From Microbacterium binotii (GTDB lineage: Bacteria; Actinomycetota; Actinomycetes; Actinomycetales; Microbacteriaceae): 64,000 nt of DNA. This document shows, one piece after another, positions 45,654 to 53,381 of the stretch. Positions within the stretch are counted from its first letter, which is position 1, and the number at the start of each line of letters is the position of its first letter. The stretch is taken from contig NZ_CP090347.1 of NCBI RefSeq assembly GCF_021398715.1, positions 2,170,001 through 2,234,000 on the forward strand, written 5' to 3'. The position numbers and the translations under genes were made by a program. The notes beneath the pieces were generated by a model, which did no database searches, had not been told where the DNA came from, and worked only from the letters and a program-made list of their open reading frames with translations.

Positions 45654-46879
45654 GAGAGGACGGTCACCGTCAGACGCGACAGCGGCTCGGCGAGCGCGTT
45701 GATCAGATCGGTCAGGGTGCGCTTGTCGGCCTCGGTCAGCGTCGAGTAGGCCGCGAAGGAGGTGTCCGCGCTGCCGTAGGTCGCCAGCTGCGCCTCGAGA
45801 TCGGCGTACCCCTTGTCGATGGCCGTCACGAGCTTCTGCCCGTCCGCCCCCTTGCTCTCGGCGAAGTCGCGCACGAGCGAGTACGCCATCTTCGAGCCCT
45901 CGACGTTGGCGGCGAAGTCGTAGAGGTCGGTGCCGCTCCACCAGTCCTCCTCGCCGGAGATCTTGCCGTTGGCGACCTCGTCGAGCAGCGCGATGGCGCC
46001 GTTCGAGATGCCCGCGATGCCCTGCGCGTCGAGTGCGCTGACGAAATCGTCGGAGTGGACGTAGTCGTTGAGCTCGGCCACATCCGCCACGAGCTGGTCG
46101 GCGTGCTCCGTGCGCTGCTCGGGCGTGGAGGGCGTCCAGTCCTGCCAGGCGGGCGTGGCGCCGTCGGCGTTGAGCGCGTCCTGCGCGGGGACCCAGAGGT
46201 CCTTCTCGATGCGGTGGAATCCGGTCCAGTCCAGGCCCTCGGCGACCGCATCGACCTCGCGGTAGTCGATCTTGGGGTCGAGATCGCCCAGGGACTCGGC
46301 GACCGGCTCGATGCGCTCGTAGAACGAGCGCACCTGCGGGAAGGACGTGCGGGCGGTCTCGTCGTCGCCGGCGGTGTAGGCGGCGGTGAAGGCGGCGACG
46401 GCGGGGACGAGCTGCTCGACCTGGTCCTTCACGAAGGCGGCGTACAGGGAGACGGCCTGCTGCTTCTGCTCGGCGTCGTCGCCGGAGGCGGCGACGGCGT
46501 CACCGGTGACGGTGAAGCCCGCTCGCCCGACGCCGTCGCCGACCATGCCGGGCTTGCACAGCGTGAAGTAGTTGCCGGGCTGGGCGACCACCGTGAGTGT
46601 GCGCGAAGCGCCGGGAGCGATGTTCTCGACCTCGCCGACGATACGCAGGCCGTCCTCGGCGAGCAGATAGAACTCGCTGACCTGCGAGCCCGTGTTGGTG
46701 ACGTCGAAGGCCAGGGTGCCGCTGGTGGCGGTCGCCGTGGGCAGATCGCACGCGGAGTCGCTCGCCGTGACGGCGAGGGCGTCGGAGGCGGCCACGTCGG
46801 CCTTGGCCACGCATCCGGCGAGTGCGAGCGAGGTGATGACGAGCGCTGCGGCGCCGCCGATCAGACGAGGAGCTGTCAT
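45650..46879 (-). CDS. efeO: Iron uptake lipoprotein EfeO
   Basis: The 409-residue lipoprotein has the lipobox LAGC (Cys23), an N-terminal cupredoxin-like domain (TLAFDVTNTGSQVSEFYLL, NYFTLCKPGM) and a C-terminal M75/imelysin-like domain with the metal motif HRIE (GFHRIEKDLW). It presumably takes ferrous or ferric iron outside the membrane and hands it to EfeU. It overlaps both neighbours (ATGA with efeU, GTGA with efeB). Confidence 0.93.
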   Translation of the reverse strand: MTAPRLIGGAAALVITSLALAGCVAKADVAASDALAVTASDSACDLPTATATSGTLAFDVTNTGSQVSEFYLLAEDGLRIVGEVENIAPGASRTLTVVAQPGNYFTLCKPGMVGDGVGRAGFTVTGDAVAASGDDAEQKQQAVSLYAAFVKDQVEQLVPAVAAFTAAYTAGDDETARTSFPQVRSFYERIEPVAESLGDLDPKIDYREVDAVAEGLDWTGFHRIEKDLWVPAQDALNADGATPAWQDWTPSTPEQRTEHADQLVADVAELNDYVHSDDFVSALDAQGIAGISNGAIALLDEVANGKISGEEDWWSGTDLYDFAANVEGSKMAYSLVRDFAESKGADGQKLVTAIDKGYADLEAQLATYGSADTSFAAYSTLTEADKRTLTDLINALAEPLSRLTVTVLS

Positions 46880-47802
46880 GGGGTTCCTTGATGTGCGGGA
46901 GCGACGGCTTCTTGCGCTCGGTGGGACCGCGGGTGCGGACGCGCACCGCGGAAGAAGAGGATGCCGACCACGACGATGTAGACGCCCCACGCGATGACCT
47001 GCAGCCACGTCATCTGCGGCATGAACCCGACGGTCGCCTGCAATAGCACCGCGACGGGGCCGCCGGGGGCGATGATCGCCGACAGATCGAAGGCCCACCC
47101 GAACGGGAAGCCGGCGAGGCCCACGCCGACGACGCCGGTCACCGCATCGATCGTGGCGGCATCGGAGAACGGCCCCGGGAGCACGCCCGCCTCCTGCAGG
47201 TCGTGCACGCCGTAGGCGAGGACGCCGGCGGCGACGATGATGAGCAGGGCGCCGGTCCAGGTGAAGAACACCCGCAGGTCGAGACGGATCATGCCGCGCG
47301 AGATGAGCCCACCGAGAACGACGGCCAGGGCGAGGCCGAGGACCGCGCCGCCGAGGGCGGCGGGCGCGTCGCCGAAGGACTGCACCATCGACCACAGCAG
47401 CAGAGTGGTCTCCAGACCCTCGCGGGCGACGGAGATGAAGCCGATGACGACGATGCCCCAGAGCGCCCCGGCCGCGAGCGCCCGGTCGACGTCGCCTTCG
47501 AGGGCACGCTTGAGACCCCGGCCGGCTCGCTGCATCCAGAAGATCATCCAGGTGACCATCGCCACGGCGACCAGTGAGAGACCTCCGCCGAGGATCTCCT
47601 GCGCCTCGAAGGTCAGCGCGTAGGCGCCGAACGTGAGGACGGCGCCGACCACGAGCGAGAGCAGGACGGCGAGCCCGACGCCGATCCACAGTCGAGGGAG
47701 GACGTCCCGCCGGCCGAGGCGGGAGAGGTAGGCGGCGAGGATGCCGACGACGATGGCGGCCTCGAGGCCCTCGCGCAGACCGATCAGCAGACTCGACAGC
47801 AC
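46876..47802 (-). CDS. efeU: Ferrous/ferric iron permease EfeU (FTR1 family)
   Basis: The 308-residue protein has seven hydrophobic segments and the two FTR1 iron motifs REGLE at 10-14 and 127-131. Its start is GTG 47802 with GAAGG about 8 nt upstream. It is the first gene of efeUOB; a 19-bp DtxR/IdeR-like palindrome lies at 47818-47836, just before it, so iron repression is likely. Confidence 0.94.
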   Translation of the reverse strand: MLSSLLIGLREGLEAAIVVGILAAYLSRLGRRDVLPRLWIGVGLAVLLSLVVGAVLTFGAYALTFEAQEILGGGLSLVAVAMVTWMIFWMQRAGRGLKRALEGDVDRALAAGALWGIVVIGFISVAREGLETTLLLWSMVQSFGDAPAALGGAVLGLALAVVLGGLISRGMIRLDLRVFFTWTGALLIIVAAGVLAYGVHDLQEAGVLPGPFSDAATIDAVTGVVGVGLAGFPFGWAFDLSAIIAPGGPVAVLLQATVGFMPQMTWLQVIAWGVYIVVVGILFFRGARPHPRSHRAQEAVAPAHQGTP

Positions 47803-47817
47803 CGCGGCATCCTTCTT

Positions 47818-47836
47818 TCTGGTAAGGCTTACCTAA
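47818..47836. promoter_or_regulatory. DtxR/IdeR-like iron box upstream of efeUOB
   Basis: The 19-mer TCTGGTAAGGCTTACCTAA matches the IdeR/DtxR consensus TTAGGTTAGGCTAACCTAA at 15 of 19 positions. It lies 16 bp before the efeU GTG and about 108 bp before the divergent oxygenase gene. Confidence 0.8.
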
Positions 47837-47943
47837 GCCCGGAGCGAGATTACTCCTGTTACGACCGGAGGCAAATTCCACGCCGTGCGGTAACGCTCAG
47901 CAATATTTCTCCGCGGCGCGACGCCGGGACGTACCTTCGGTGC

Positions 47944-48951
47944 ATGAGCACGCCATCCCTTCCCGTCCTGGACTTCTCCCGCCTTTCCGACGGTCCGGAT
48001 GCGGTCGCCGCGTTCCGCGACGACCTGCGCCGGGCGACGCACGAGGTGGGCTTCTTCTATCTCACCGGCACCGGCGTCGACGACCTGGCGCTGCGCCTCG
48101 AGAAGGTCGCGCGCGCCTTCTTCGCACTGCCCGAGGCCGACAAGCTGGCGATCGAGAACGTCAACAGCCCGCACTTCCGTGGATACACGCGCATCGGCGG
48201 CGAGCGCACGCAGGGCCAGGTCGACTGGCGCGAGCAGATCGACATCGGACCCGAGCGCGAGGCCGTGACCGATCCCGCCGCTCCCGACTTCGAACGCCTC
48301 ACCGGCCCCAACCTCTGGCCCGAGGCTCTTCCGGAACTGCGCGAGGTCGTACAGGAATGGCACGACCGGCTGAGCGAGGTCGCGATCACGCTGCTGCGCC
48401 AGTGGGCGCTGGCGCTGGGCGCCGCGGAGGACTTCTTCGACCCGTACTTCGCGGACCCGGGCACGCTCATCAAGATCGTCCGCTACCCCGGCAGCCGCGA
48501 GCCCGAGCCGCAGCAGGGCGTCGGCGCCCACAAGGACTCCGGCGTCCTGACCCTGCTCTGGGTCGAGCCGGGCAAGGGCGGGCTGCAGGTGGAGCGCGAC
48601 GGCGGATGGGTCGACGCACCCCCGGTCGACGGTGCGTTCGTCGTCAACATCGGCGAGCTCCTCGAGTACGCGACCCAGGGGTATCTCATCGCCACCAACC
48701 ACCGCGTCGTCTCGCCCCGCTACCCCGAGGACCGCATCTCGGTGCCGTTCTTCTTCAACCCGGCGCTCGATGCCCAGCTGCCCCTCATCCAGCTCCCGCC
48801 CGAGCTCGCGGCACGTTCGCGGGGCGTGACCGAGGATCCCACGAACCCCATCTACGCCCGTTACGGCGAGAACGCGCTGAAGTCGCGGCTGCGCGCACAC
48901 CCGGATGTGGCGGCGATCCACCACGCGGACCTCCTGGCCGCCCGCGCCTGA
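47944..48951 (+). CDS. Isopenicillin-N-synthase-like 2-oxoglutarate/Fe(II) oxygenase
   Basis: The 335-residue protein has the Fe(II) facial triad His196-x-Asp198 (GAHKDSGVLTLLW) and His253 (TNHRVVSP), and Arg264-x-Ser266 (RISVPFFF) for 2-oxoglutarate. The N-terminal DIOX_N segment LDFSRL, then THEVGFFYLTG, is intact. The substrate is unknown. TACCTT (47932-47937) lies 6 nt before the ATG. It is divergent from the iron importer and could share iron control. Confidence 0.87.
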   Translation: MSTPSLPVLDFSRLSDGPDAVAAFRDDLRRATHEVGFFYLTGTGVDDLALRLEKVARAFFALPEADKLAIENVNSPHFRGYTRIGGERTQGQVDWREQIDIGPEREAVTDPAAPDFERLTGPNLWPEALPELREVVQEWHDRLSEVAITLLRQWALALGAAEDFFDPYFADPGTLIKIVRYPGSREPEPQQGVGAHKDSGVLTLLWVEPGKGGLQVERDGGWVDAPPVDGAFVVNIGELLEYATQGYLIATNHRVVSPRYPEDRISVPFFFNPALDAQLPLIQLPPELAARSRGVTEDPTNPIYARYGENALKSRLRAHPDVAAIHHADLLAARA

Positions 48952-48965
48952 CCCGCCCCTCCCAG

Positions 48966-49038
48966 CCGCGAGACTGCATCGTTCGCACGAGATCACGGGT
49001 AAACACCGTGATCTCGTGCGGGAAGTGCAGTCTCGCGG
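48966..49038. repeat. 73-bp two-arm perfect palindrome
   Basis: The outer arms CCGCGAGACTGCA/TGCAGTCTCGCGG (13 bp) and inner arms GCACGAGATCACGG/CCGTGATCTCGTGC (14 bp) are both perfect. They are separated by 6 unpaired bases on each side and a 7-nt loop (GTAAACA). It sits between the oxygenase gene and the rpsO terminator. There is no U-run, so it is not an ordinary terminator. It looks like a dispersed REP/MITE-like element. Confidence 0.75.
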
Positions 49039-49084
49039 TCTTTGGGAGGGGAGGTGGTTGAGGATGCGGCGGGCATACAAAAGC

Positions 49085-49115
49085 GAAGGCCGCCCCACAC
49101 CGTGGGGCGGCCTTC
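49085..49115 (-). terminator. rpsO terminator
   Basis: GAAGGCCGCCCCAC-ACC-GTGGGGCGGCCTTC is a perfect 14-bp stem with a 3-nt loop, followed on the minus strand by CGCTTTTGTAT. This is a textbook intrinsic terminator 31 nt after the rpsO stop. Confidence 0.9.
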
Positions 49116-49146
49116 GAAGAAAGCGATATACGCGATCGCGCTGCGA

Positions 49147-49416
49147 TCAGCGGCGCAGACCGAGACGCTCGATGAGCGAACGGTAGCGGTTGATGTCGAT
49201 GTCCTGCAGGTAGCCCAGCAGGCGACGGCGCTGACCGACCATGAGGAACAGACCACGACGCGAGTGGTGGTCGTGCTTGTGCTCCTTGAGGTGCTCGGTG
49301 AGGTCCTTGATGCGCTGCGTCAGCATCGCGACCTGCACCTCGGGGGATCCGGTGTCACCGGGGTGCGTCGCGTACTCTTCGATGATCGCCTTCTTGACGT
49401 CGTTCTCGAGTGCCAT
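49147..49416 (-). CDS. rpsO: Ribosomal protein S15
   Basis: S15 binds 16S rRNA early in 30S assembly. The 89-residue protein has the family signature ([41 protein letters not shown]) and normal length. The ATG at 49416 follows AAAGGGG. A strong terminator follows. In many bacteria pnp is directly downstream; here it is about 17 kb away on the same strand. Confidence 0.97.
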   Translation of the reverse strand: MALENDVKKAIIEEYATHPGDTGSPEVQVAMLTQRIKDLTEHLKEHKHDHHSRRGLFLMVGQRRRLLGYLQDIDINRYRSLIERLGLRR

Positions 49417-49564
49417 AGATGGGATCCCCTTTCTCCTCGTTGCGCGGCGCCCTCCGGCTGATCCGGGGGCTCTCTTTATCCGCGGCCGATCGAACGGCAA
49501 CCTCGAAAGTCTACCAGCGTTCGACACCGACCCCGACCGCTCCCGCCGCGATACGCTCGCACGC

Positions 49565-49789
49565 GTGCAGTTCACCGTCCGCGTCAAGCCCGGCAGCCGT
49601 CGCGGTCCCCTCGTCGAGTCGGATGCGGACGGCGCGCTGACCGTGCACGTGCGCGAGCGCGCGGTCGACGGCGCCGCCAACGCGGGGGTCATCGCAGCGC
49701 TGGCCGCGCACCTCGGCGTCCGCCGCGCGGACGTCACGATCCGCACGGGTCACGGCGCCCGCATCAAGCGCATCGAGGTCGCGGAGTGA
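49565..49789 (+). CDS. DUF167 (YggU) protein
   Basis: The 74-residue protein starts [16 protein letters not shown] and continues [23 protein letters not shown], the DUF167 signature. The function is unknown. TACGCT (49552-49557) lies 7 nt before the GTG. The stop overlaps the start of the MFS gene (GTGA). Confidence 0.87.
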   Translation: MQFTVRVKPGSRRGPLVESDADGALTVHVRERAVDGAANAGVIAALAAHLGVRRADVTIRTGHGARIKRIEVAE

Positions 49790-51078
49790 GGACGCGGATC
49801 GCGCGCCACCTGATCGACGTGCGCCCCCTCACGACCAGCGCGCCGTACGCGCGGATGTGGATCGGCTCCACGCTCGCCGGTCTCGGCGGGCAACTGACGA
49901 TCGTCGCGGTCATGCTGCACGTCTACGCCCTCACCGGCTCCGACTTCGCCGTGGCGATGGTCGCGGTGGCGGGTCTGGTTCCGATGGTCCTCGCCGGGCT
50001 GTACGGAGGGATGCTCGCCGACGCGTTCGATCGGCGCATGGTCGCCCTGGTCGCGGCCTGCATCACCTTCGCGTCCACGGCGCTGCTCGCGGCTCTGGCC
50101 TGGTCCGGCGACGAGACCGTCTGGTGGCTCTACGCGCTGAGCATCGTCAACTCCGCCGCGAACTCGGTCGTGATGGCGACCAAGTCCGCGATCACGCCGC
50201 GGCTGCTGCCGCGTGAGCTGCTGCCTGCGGCGGCCGCCCTCAACGGCGTCACCGTCGGCATCATGGTGATGGCCGGTCCTGCTCTCGCGGGCGTGCTGGT
50301 CGCCACCGCCGGCTACGCATGGACCTACTCGATCGACGTCGTGCTCATGACCTCGCTGTTCCTGGGCCTGTGGACCCTGCCGAGGCTCCGCCCGGAGGGC
50401 GCGATCGTCAGGCCCGGTCTCGACTCGCTGCGCGACGGCTGGGCATTCCTGCGCCGCGCACGCAACATCCGGATGCAGTACCTCCTGGACATCATCGCGA
50501 TGACGTTCGGGCAGCCTCTCGCCCTCTTCCCCGGCATCGGCGCCGTGCTGCTGGGAGGCGGACCGGTCACGACCGGCATCCTCACCGCGGCGGTCGCGGC
50601 GGGCGCGTTCCTGTCGAGTCTGTTCTCGGGCCCGATCGGCCGCGTGCGCCGCCATGGAGTGGGCATCGAGCGCTCCATCCAGGTCTACGGCGGCGCGATC
50701 GCCGCATTCGGACTCGTGCTGGTCGCTGCGAGCCTCGGGTGGTTCGCGGGCGGGGACGTCAACGTCGTCCTGATCGCCGCCGCCTGCGCGGTGCTCGCCG
50801 TCTCGGGCGCGGCCGACAACATCAGCGCGATCTTCCGGTCGACCATGATGCAGTCCGCTGTGCCCGACGCGATGCGCGGGCGCCTGCAGGGGATCTTCGT
50901 GGTGGTCGTGGCGGGCGGCCCCCGCGTCGGAGCGCTCTACGCCGGTAGCCTCGCGACCCTCACGACGCTGTGGTTCCCGCCTCTGCTGGGCGGCATCGTC
51001 ATCGTCGCGCTGGTCGGGGTGCTGGTGCGTCTCAGCCCCGGCTTCCGCGCGTACGACGCCCTCCACCCGGTGCCCTGA
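49786..51078 (+). CDS. MFS transporter (EntS/MFS-3-like)
   Basis: The 430-residue protein has about twelve hydrophobic segments, the loop ADAFDRRMVALVA after helix 2 and the motif GPALAGVLVATAGYAWTYS. It resembles MFS-3 exporters (EntS-like). The substrate is unknown. It starts with GTG overlapping the DUF167 stop and is the second gene of that unit. Confidence 0.85.
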   Translation: MRTRIARHLIDVRPLTTSAPYARMWIGSTLAGLGGQLTIVAVMLHVYALTGSDFAVAMVAVAGLVPMVLAGLYGGMLADAFDRRMVALVAACITFASTALLAALAWSGDETVWWLYALSIVNSAANSVVMATKSAITPRLLPRELLPAAAALNGVTVGIMVMAGPALAGVLVATAGYAWTYSIDVVLMTSLFLGLWTLPRLRPEGAIVRPGLDSLRDGWAFLRRARNIRMQYLLDIIAMTFGQPLALFPGIGAVLLGGGPVTTGILTAAVAAGAFLSSLFSGPIGRVRRHGVGIERSIQVYGGAIAAFGLVLVAASLGWFAGGDVNVVLIAAACAVLAVSGAADNISAIFRSTMMQSAVPDAMRGRLQGIFVVVVAGGPRVGALYAGSLATLTTLWFPPLLGGIVIVALVGVLVRLSPGFRAYDALHPVP

Positions 51079-51167
51079 GCGGCGGCACGCTGCCGTTGTG
51101 CGGCGCCTTTCGGACATCGCATCCGCCGGGAGTCCGGAAGGTCCGCGGCCCTCACTAGAGTCGGTGC

Positions 51168-52091
51168 GTGCTCCCCGTCGCGCGCTCCGCCGCCCCGCCC
51201 CGCCAGGCGGTCATCGCCGTGCAGTTCGTGCTCACCGGCATCATCTGGGGCTCCAGTTTCCTGTTCATGAAGGTCGCGCTCGGCGGGCTCTCCCCCGCCC
51301 AGGTCGCGTGGTCGCGGCTCGTGCTCGGGGCGGTGACGCTGGGGATCTTCGTGGCCATCCGACGGGAGAGTCTTCCGAGACGGCTCGTGGTGTGGGCGCA
51401 CATGTTCGTGCTGGCGCTCTCGTTCTGCGTCGTTCCGTTCCTGCTGTTCTCCTGGGCGCAGCAGCACGTCACCTCGGGGCTGGCGAGCATCTACAACGCC
51501 ACAACCCCGATCATGACCGCGGTGATGGCGTGGGCCGTGTTCCGCGTCGAGAAGCTGCGCATCGTCCAGATCGCGGGGATCCTCATCGGCATCCTCGGGG
51601 TGATGGTCATCATCGCGCCCTGGCAGGGCCTCGCCCCCGATCAGAGCCTCATCGCCCAGTTCGCCATCCTCGGCGCCACGGCCTGCTACGGCTTCAGCCT
51701 CGCCTACATGCGCCGCTTCACGTCCGACAGCGGCATGAGCCCTCTGGTCTTCTCGTTCCTGAACATCGGGATCGCGGCCGTGATCATGCTCGCTCTGACG
51801 CCGCTGATCGCGCTGACGCCGGTACGACTGGATGCGCCGATCGTCATCTGCCTCGTGCTCCTCGGCTGCCTCGGCACCGGTGTCGCCTACATCTGGAACC
51901 AGAACGTCCTCCGCGCCTGGGGTCCGACACGCGCCTCGACCGTCACCTACATCACGCCCGTCGTGGGCGTCGTCCTCGGCGCCATCGTGCTCGGCGAGAC
52001 GGTGTCGTGGAACGAGCCCGCCGGCGCCCTCGTCGTCTTCCTGGGCATCCTCCTCGCGCAGGACCGACTGCGGCGCCGAGCCCGGACATGA
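51168..52091 (+). CDS. EamA-family (DMT) transporter
   Basis: The 307-residue protein has ten hydrophobic segments in two EamA repeats (GIIWGSSFLFMKVALGGLSP; ATACYGFSLAYMRRF), including SGLASIYNATTPIMTA and RASTVTYITPVVGVVLGAIV. It probably exports a metabolite or amino acid. GTG at 51168 has TAGAGT (51156-51161) 6 nt upstream. A strong terminator starts at its stop codon. Confidence 0.87.
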   Translation: MLPVARSAAPPRQAVIAVQFVLTGIIWGSSFLFMKVALGGLSPAQVAWSRLVLGAVTLGIFVAIRRESLPRRLVVWAHMFVLALSFCVVPFLLFSWAQQHVTSGLASIYNATTPIMTAVMAWAVFRVEKLRIVQIAGILIGILGVMVIIAPWQGLAPDQSLIAQFAILGATACYGFSLAYMRRFTSDSGMSPLVFSFLNIGIAAVIMLALTPLIALTPVRLDAPIVICLVLLGCLGTGVAYIWNQNVLRAWGPTRASTVTYITPVVGVVLGAIVLGETVSWNEPAGALVVFLGILLAQDRLRRRART

Positions 52092-52128
52092 CGAAGGGGA
52101 CGGACGCGGCTGCATCCGTCCCCTTCGT
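52091..52128. terminator. Bidirectional terminator between the EamA and yceI genes
   Basis: ACGAAGGGGACGGA pairs perfectly with TCCGTCCCCTTCGT (14 bp, 10-nt loop) between genes ending at 52091 and 52135 on opposite strands. Confidence 0.88.
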
Positions 52129-52134
52129 GTGCGA

Positions 52135-52695
52135 TCAGGCCGCGACCGTGCCCTGCAGGTCGAGCTCGATCGTGACGTCCTTGCCGACGAGCACGCCGCC
52201 GGTCTCGAGCGCGGCGTTCCAGGTGAGGCCGAACTCCTCGCGGTTGATGACGGTCTTGGCCGTGGCGCCGGCCTTGTAGTTGCCCCACGGGTCGGTGCCG
52301 AAGCCGCCGAACTCGAGCTCGAACGTGACGGGCTTGGTGACGTCCTTGATGGTCAGGTCGCCGTCCACCAGGAAGTCGCCCTTCTCGTAACGCACGCCCG
52401 TCGAGACGAAGGTCATCGTGGGGTAGTTCTCGACGTCGAAGAAGTCGGCCGAACGCAGGTGGCCGTCGCGGCCCTCGTCCTTGGTGTCGATGGAGGCCAC
52501 GTCCACCGTGGCCTCGACCTTCGCCTCGAGCGGGTTCTCCGGAGCGATGATCGTGGCGCTCTTCACACCGAAGGTGCCGCGCACCTTCGAGATCATCATG
52601 TGACGCACCGCGAAGGTGACCTCGCTGTGTGAGGCGTCCAGCGTCCAGGTGCCGGCCTTGTATCCGGGGATCTCGATTACGTTCGTGTCGGTCAT
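52135..52695 (-). CDS. YceI-family protein
   Basis: The 186-residue protein has the YceI hallmarks: TLDASHSEVTFAVRHMMISKVRGTF, DVASIDTKDEGRDGHLRS, DFFDVENYPTMTF. The family forms lipocalin-like barrels binding isoprenoids or amphiphiles. There is no signal peptide, so it is cytoplasmic. The ATG follows GAGCGAAC; there is no clear Shine-Dalgarno core. Confidence 0.88.
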   Translation of the reverse strand: MTDTNVIEIPGYKAGTWTLDASHSEVTFAVRHMMISKVRGTFGVKSATIIAPENPLEAKVEATVDVASIDTKDEGRDGHLRSADFFDVENYPTMTFVSTGVRYEKGDFLVDGDLTIKDVTKPVTFELEFGGFGTDPWGNYKAGATAKTVINREEFGLTWNAALETGGVLVGKDVTIELDLQGTVAA

Positions 52696-52821
52696 GTTCG
52701 CTCCAAAACCAGGGCCGCGCGTTTCGCGGCGTCGAGTCCAGTCAACCGCATCCCCCGGGAACGTATTCCCTTGAATGCAAAATTCTGACGAGAGTCTTAA
52801 GAACTTCCGGTGGCCCCACGG

Positions 52822-52851
52822 GGAAGGGCCCCGGATTCCCGGGGCCTTTCC
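52822..52851 (-). terminator. Hairpin downstream of the FKBP gene
   Basis: GGAAGGGCCCCGG pairs with CCGGGGCCTTTCC (one mismatch), 11 nt after the stop codon. No U-run follows on the minus strand. Confidence 0.6.
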
Positions 52852-52861
52852 AGAGGTCGTG

Positions 52862-53230
52862 TCAGCCGACCTTCAGCAGGTCGATGATGAAGATGAGCGT
52901 CTTGCCCCCAAGGAAGTGACCGCCGGCGGGGCCGTACGCCAGGTGCGGCGGGATCACGAGCTCGCGGCGACCGCCGACCTTCATGCCCGGAATGCCGTCC
53001 TGCCAGCCCTGGATGAGGCCGCGCAGCGGGAACTGGATGCTCTCGCCACGTCCCCAGGAGGAGTCGAACTCTTCGCCGGACTCGTACTCGACGCCGGCGT
53101 AGTGCACCGTGACGTTGTCGCCCGGCTTCGCCTCTTCGCCGTCTCCGACGATGATGTCGCGGATGACGAGCTCGGTGGGAGCGGGTCCTGCGGGAGCGTC
53201 GAACTCGGGCTTCGTGCGGTTGTCAGTCAT
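52862..53230 (-). CDS. FKBP-type peptidyl-prolyl isomerase
   Basis: The 122-residue protein has a complete FKBP domain: DNVTVHYAGVEYESGEEFDSSW, IQFPLRGLIQGWQDGIPGMKVG, ELVIPPHLAYG, LIFIIDLLKV. It is cytoplasmic, with a short acidic N-terminus. The ATG at 53230 follows GGAGAC. A hairpin follows the stop. Confidence 0.93.
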   Translation of the reverse strand: MTDNRTKPEFDAPAGPAPTELVIRDIIVGDGEEAKPGDNVTVHYAGVEYESGEEFDSSWGRGESIQFPLRGLIQGWQDGIPGMKVGGRRELVIPPHLAYGPAGGHFLGGKTLIFIIDLLKVG

Positions 53231-53321
53231 GTCTCCATCCAAGCACGTCGAGGCCGCCCGCGAGGCGCGGCCGAGCCTCTTGACAGCACCCGGCGAGGGG
53301 TGGATCCTGACATCAGAACAA

Positions 53322-53370
53322 CTCAGCGCTCGGGAGTCACGCAGGCATCGCCGCGGCACCGGGCGCTGAG
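53322..53370 (-). terminator. Terminator-like hairpin after the LLM monooxygenase gene
   Basis: CTCAGCGCTCGG and CCGGGCGCTGAG pair at 11 of 12 positions. On the minus strand the stem is followed by TTGTTCT. It lies 11 nt after the stop codon at 53382. The rest of 53231-53321 shows no gene. Confidence 0.55.
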
Positions 53371-53381
53371 TCTTTCCCACC

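Noticed and set aside
53231..53381. A possible SAM-type riboswitch in the gap between the FKBP and LLM genes
   Set aside because: The gap shows a simple terminator-like hairpin and none of the conserved internal loops of SAM riboswitches that I can recall.
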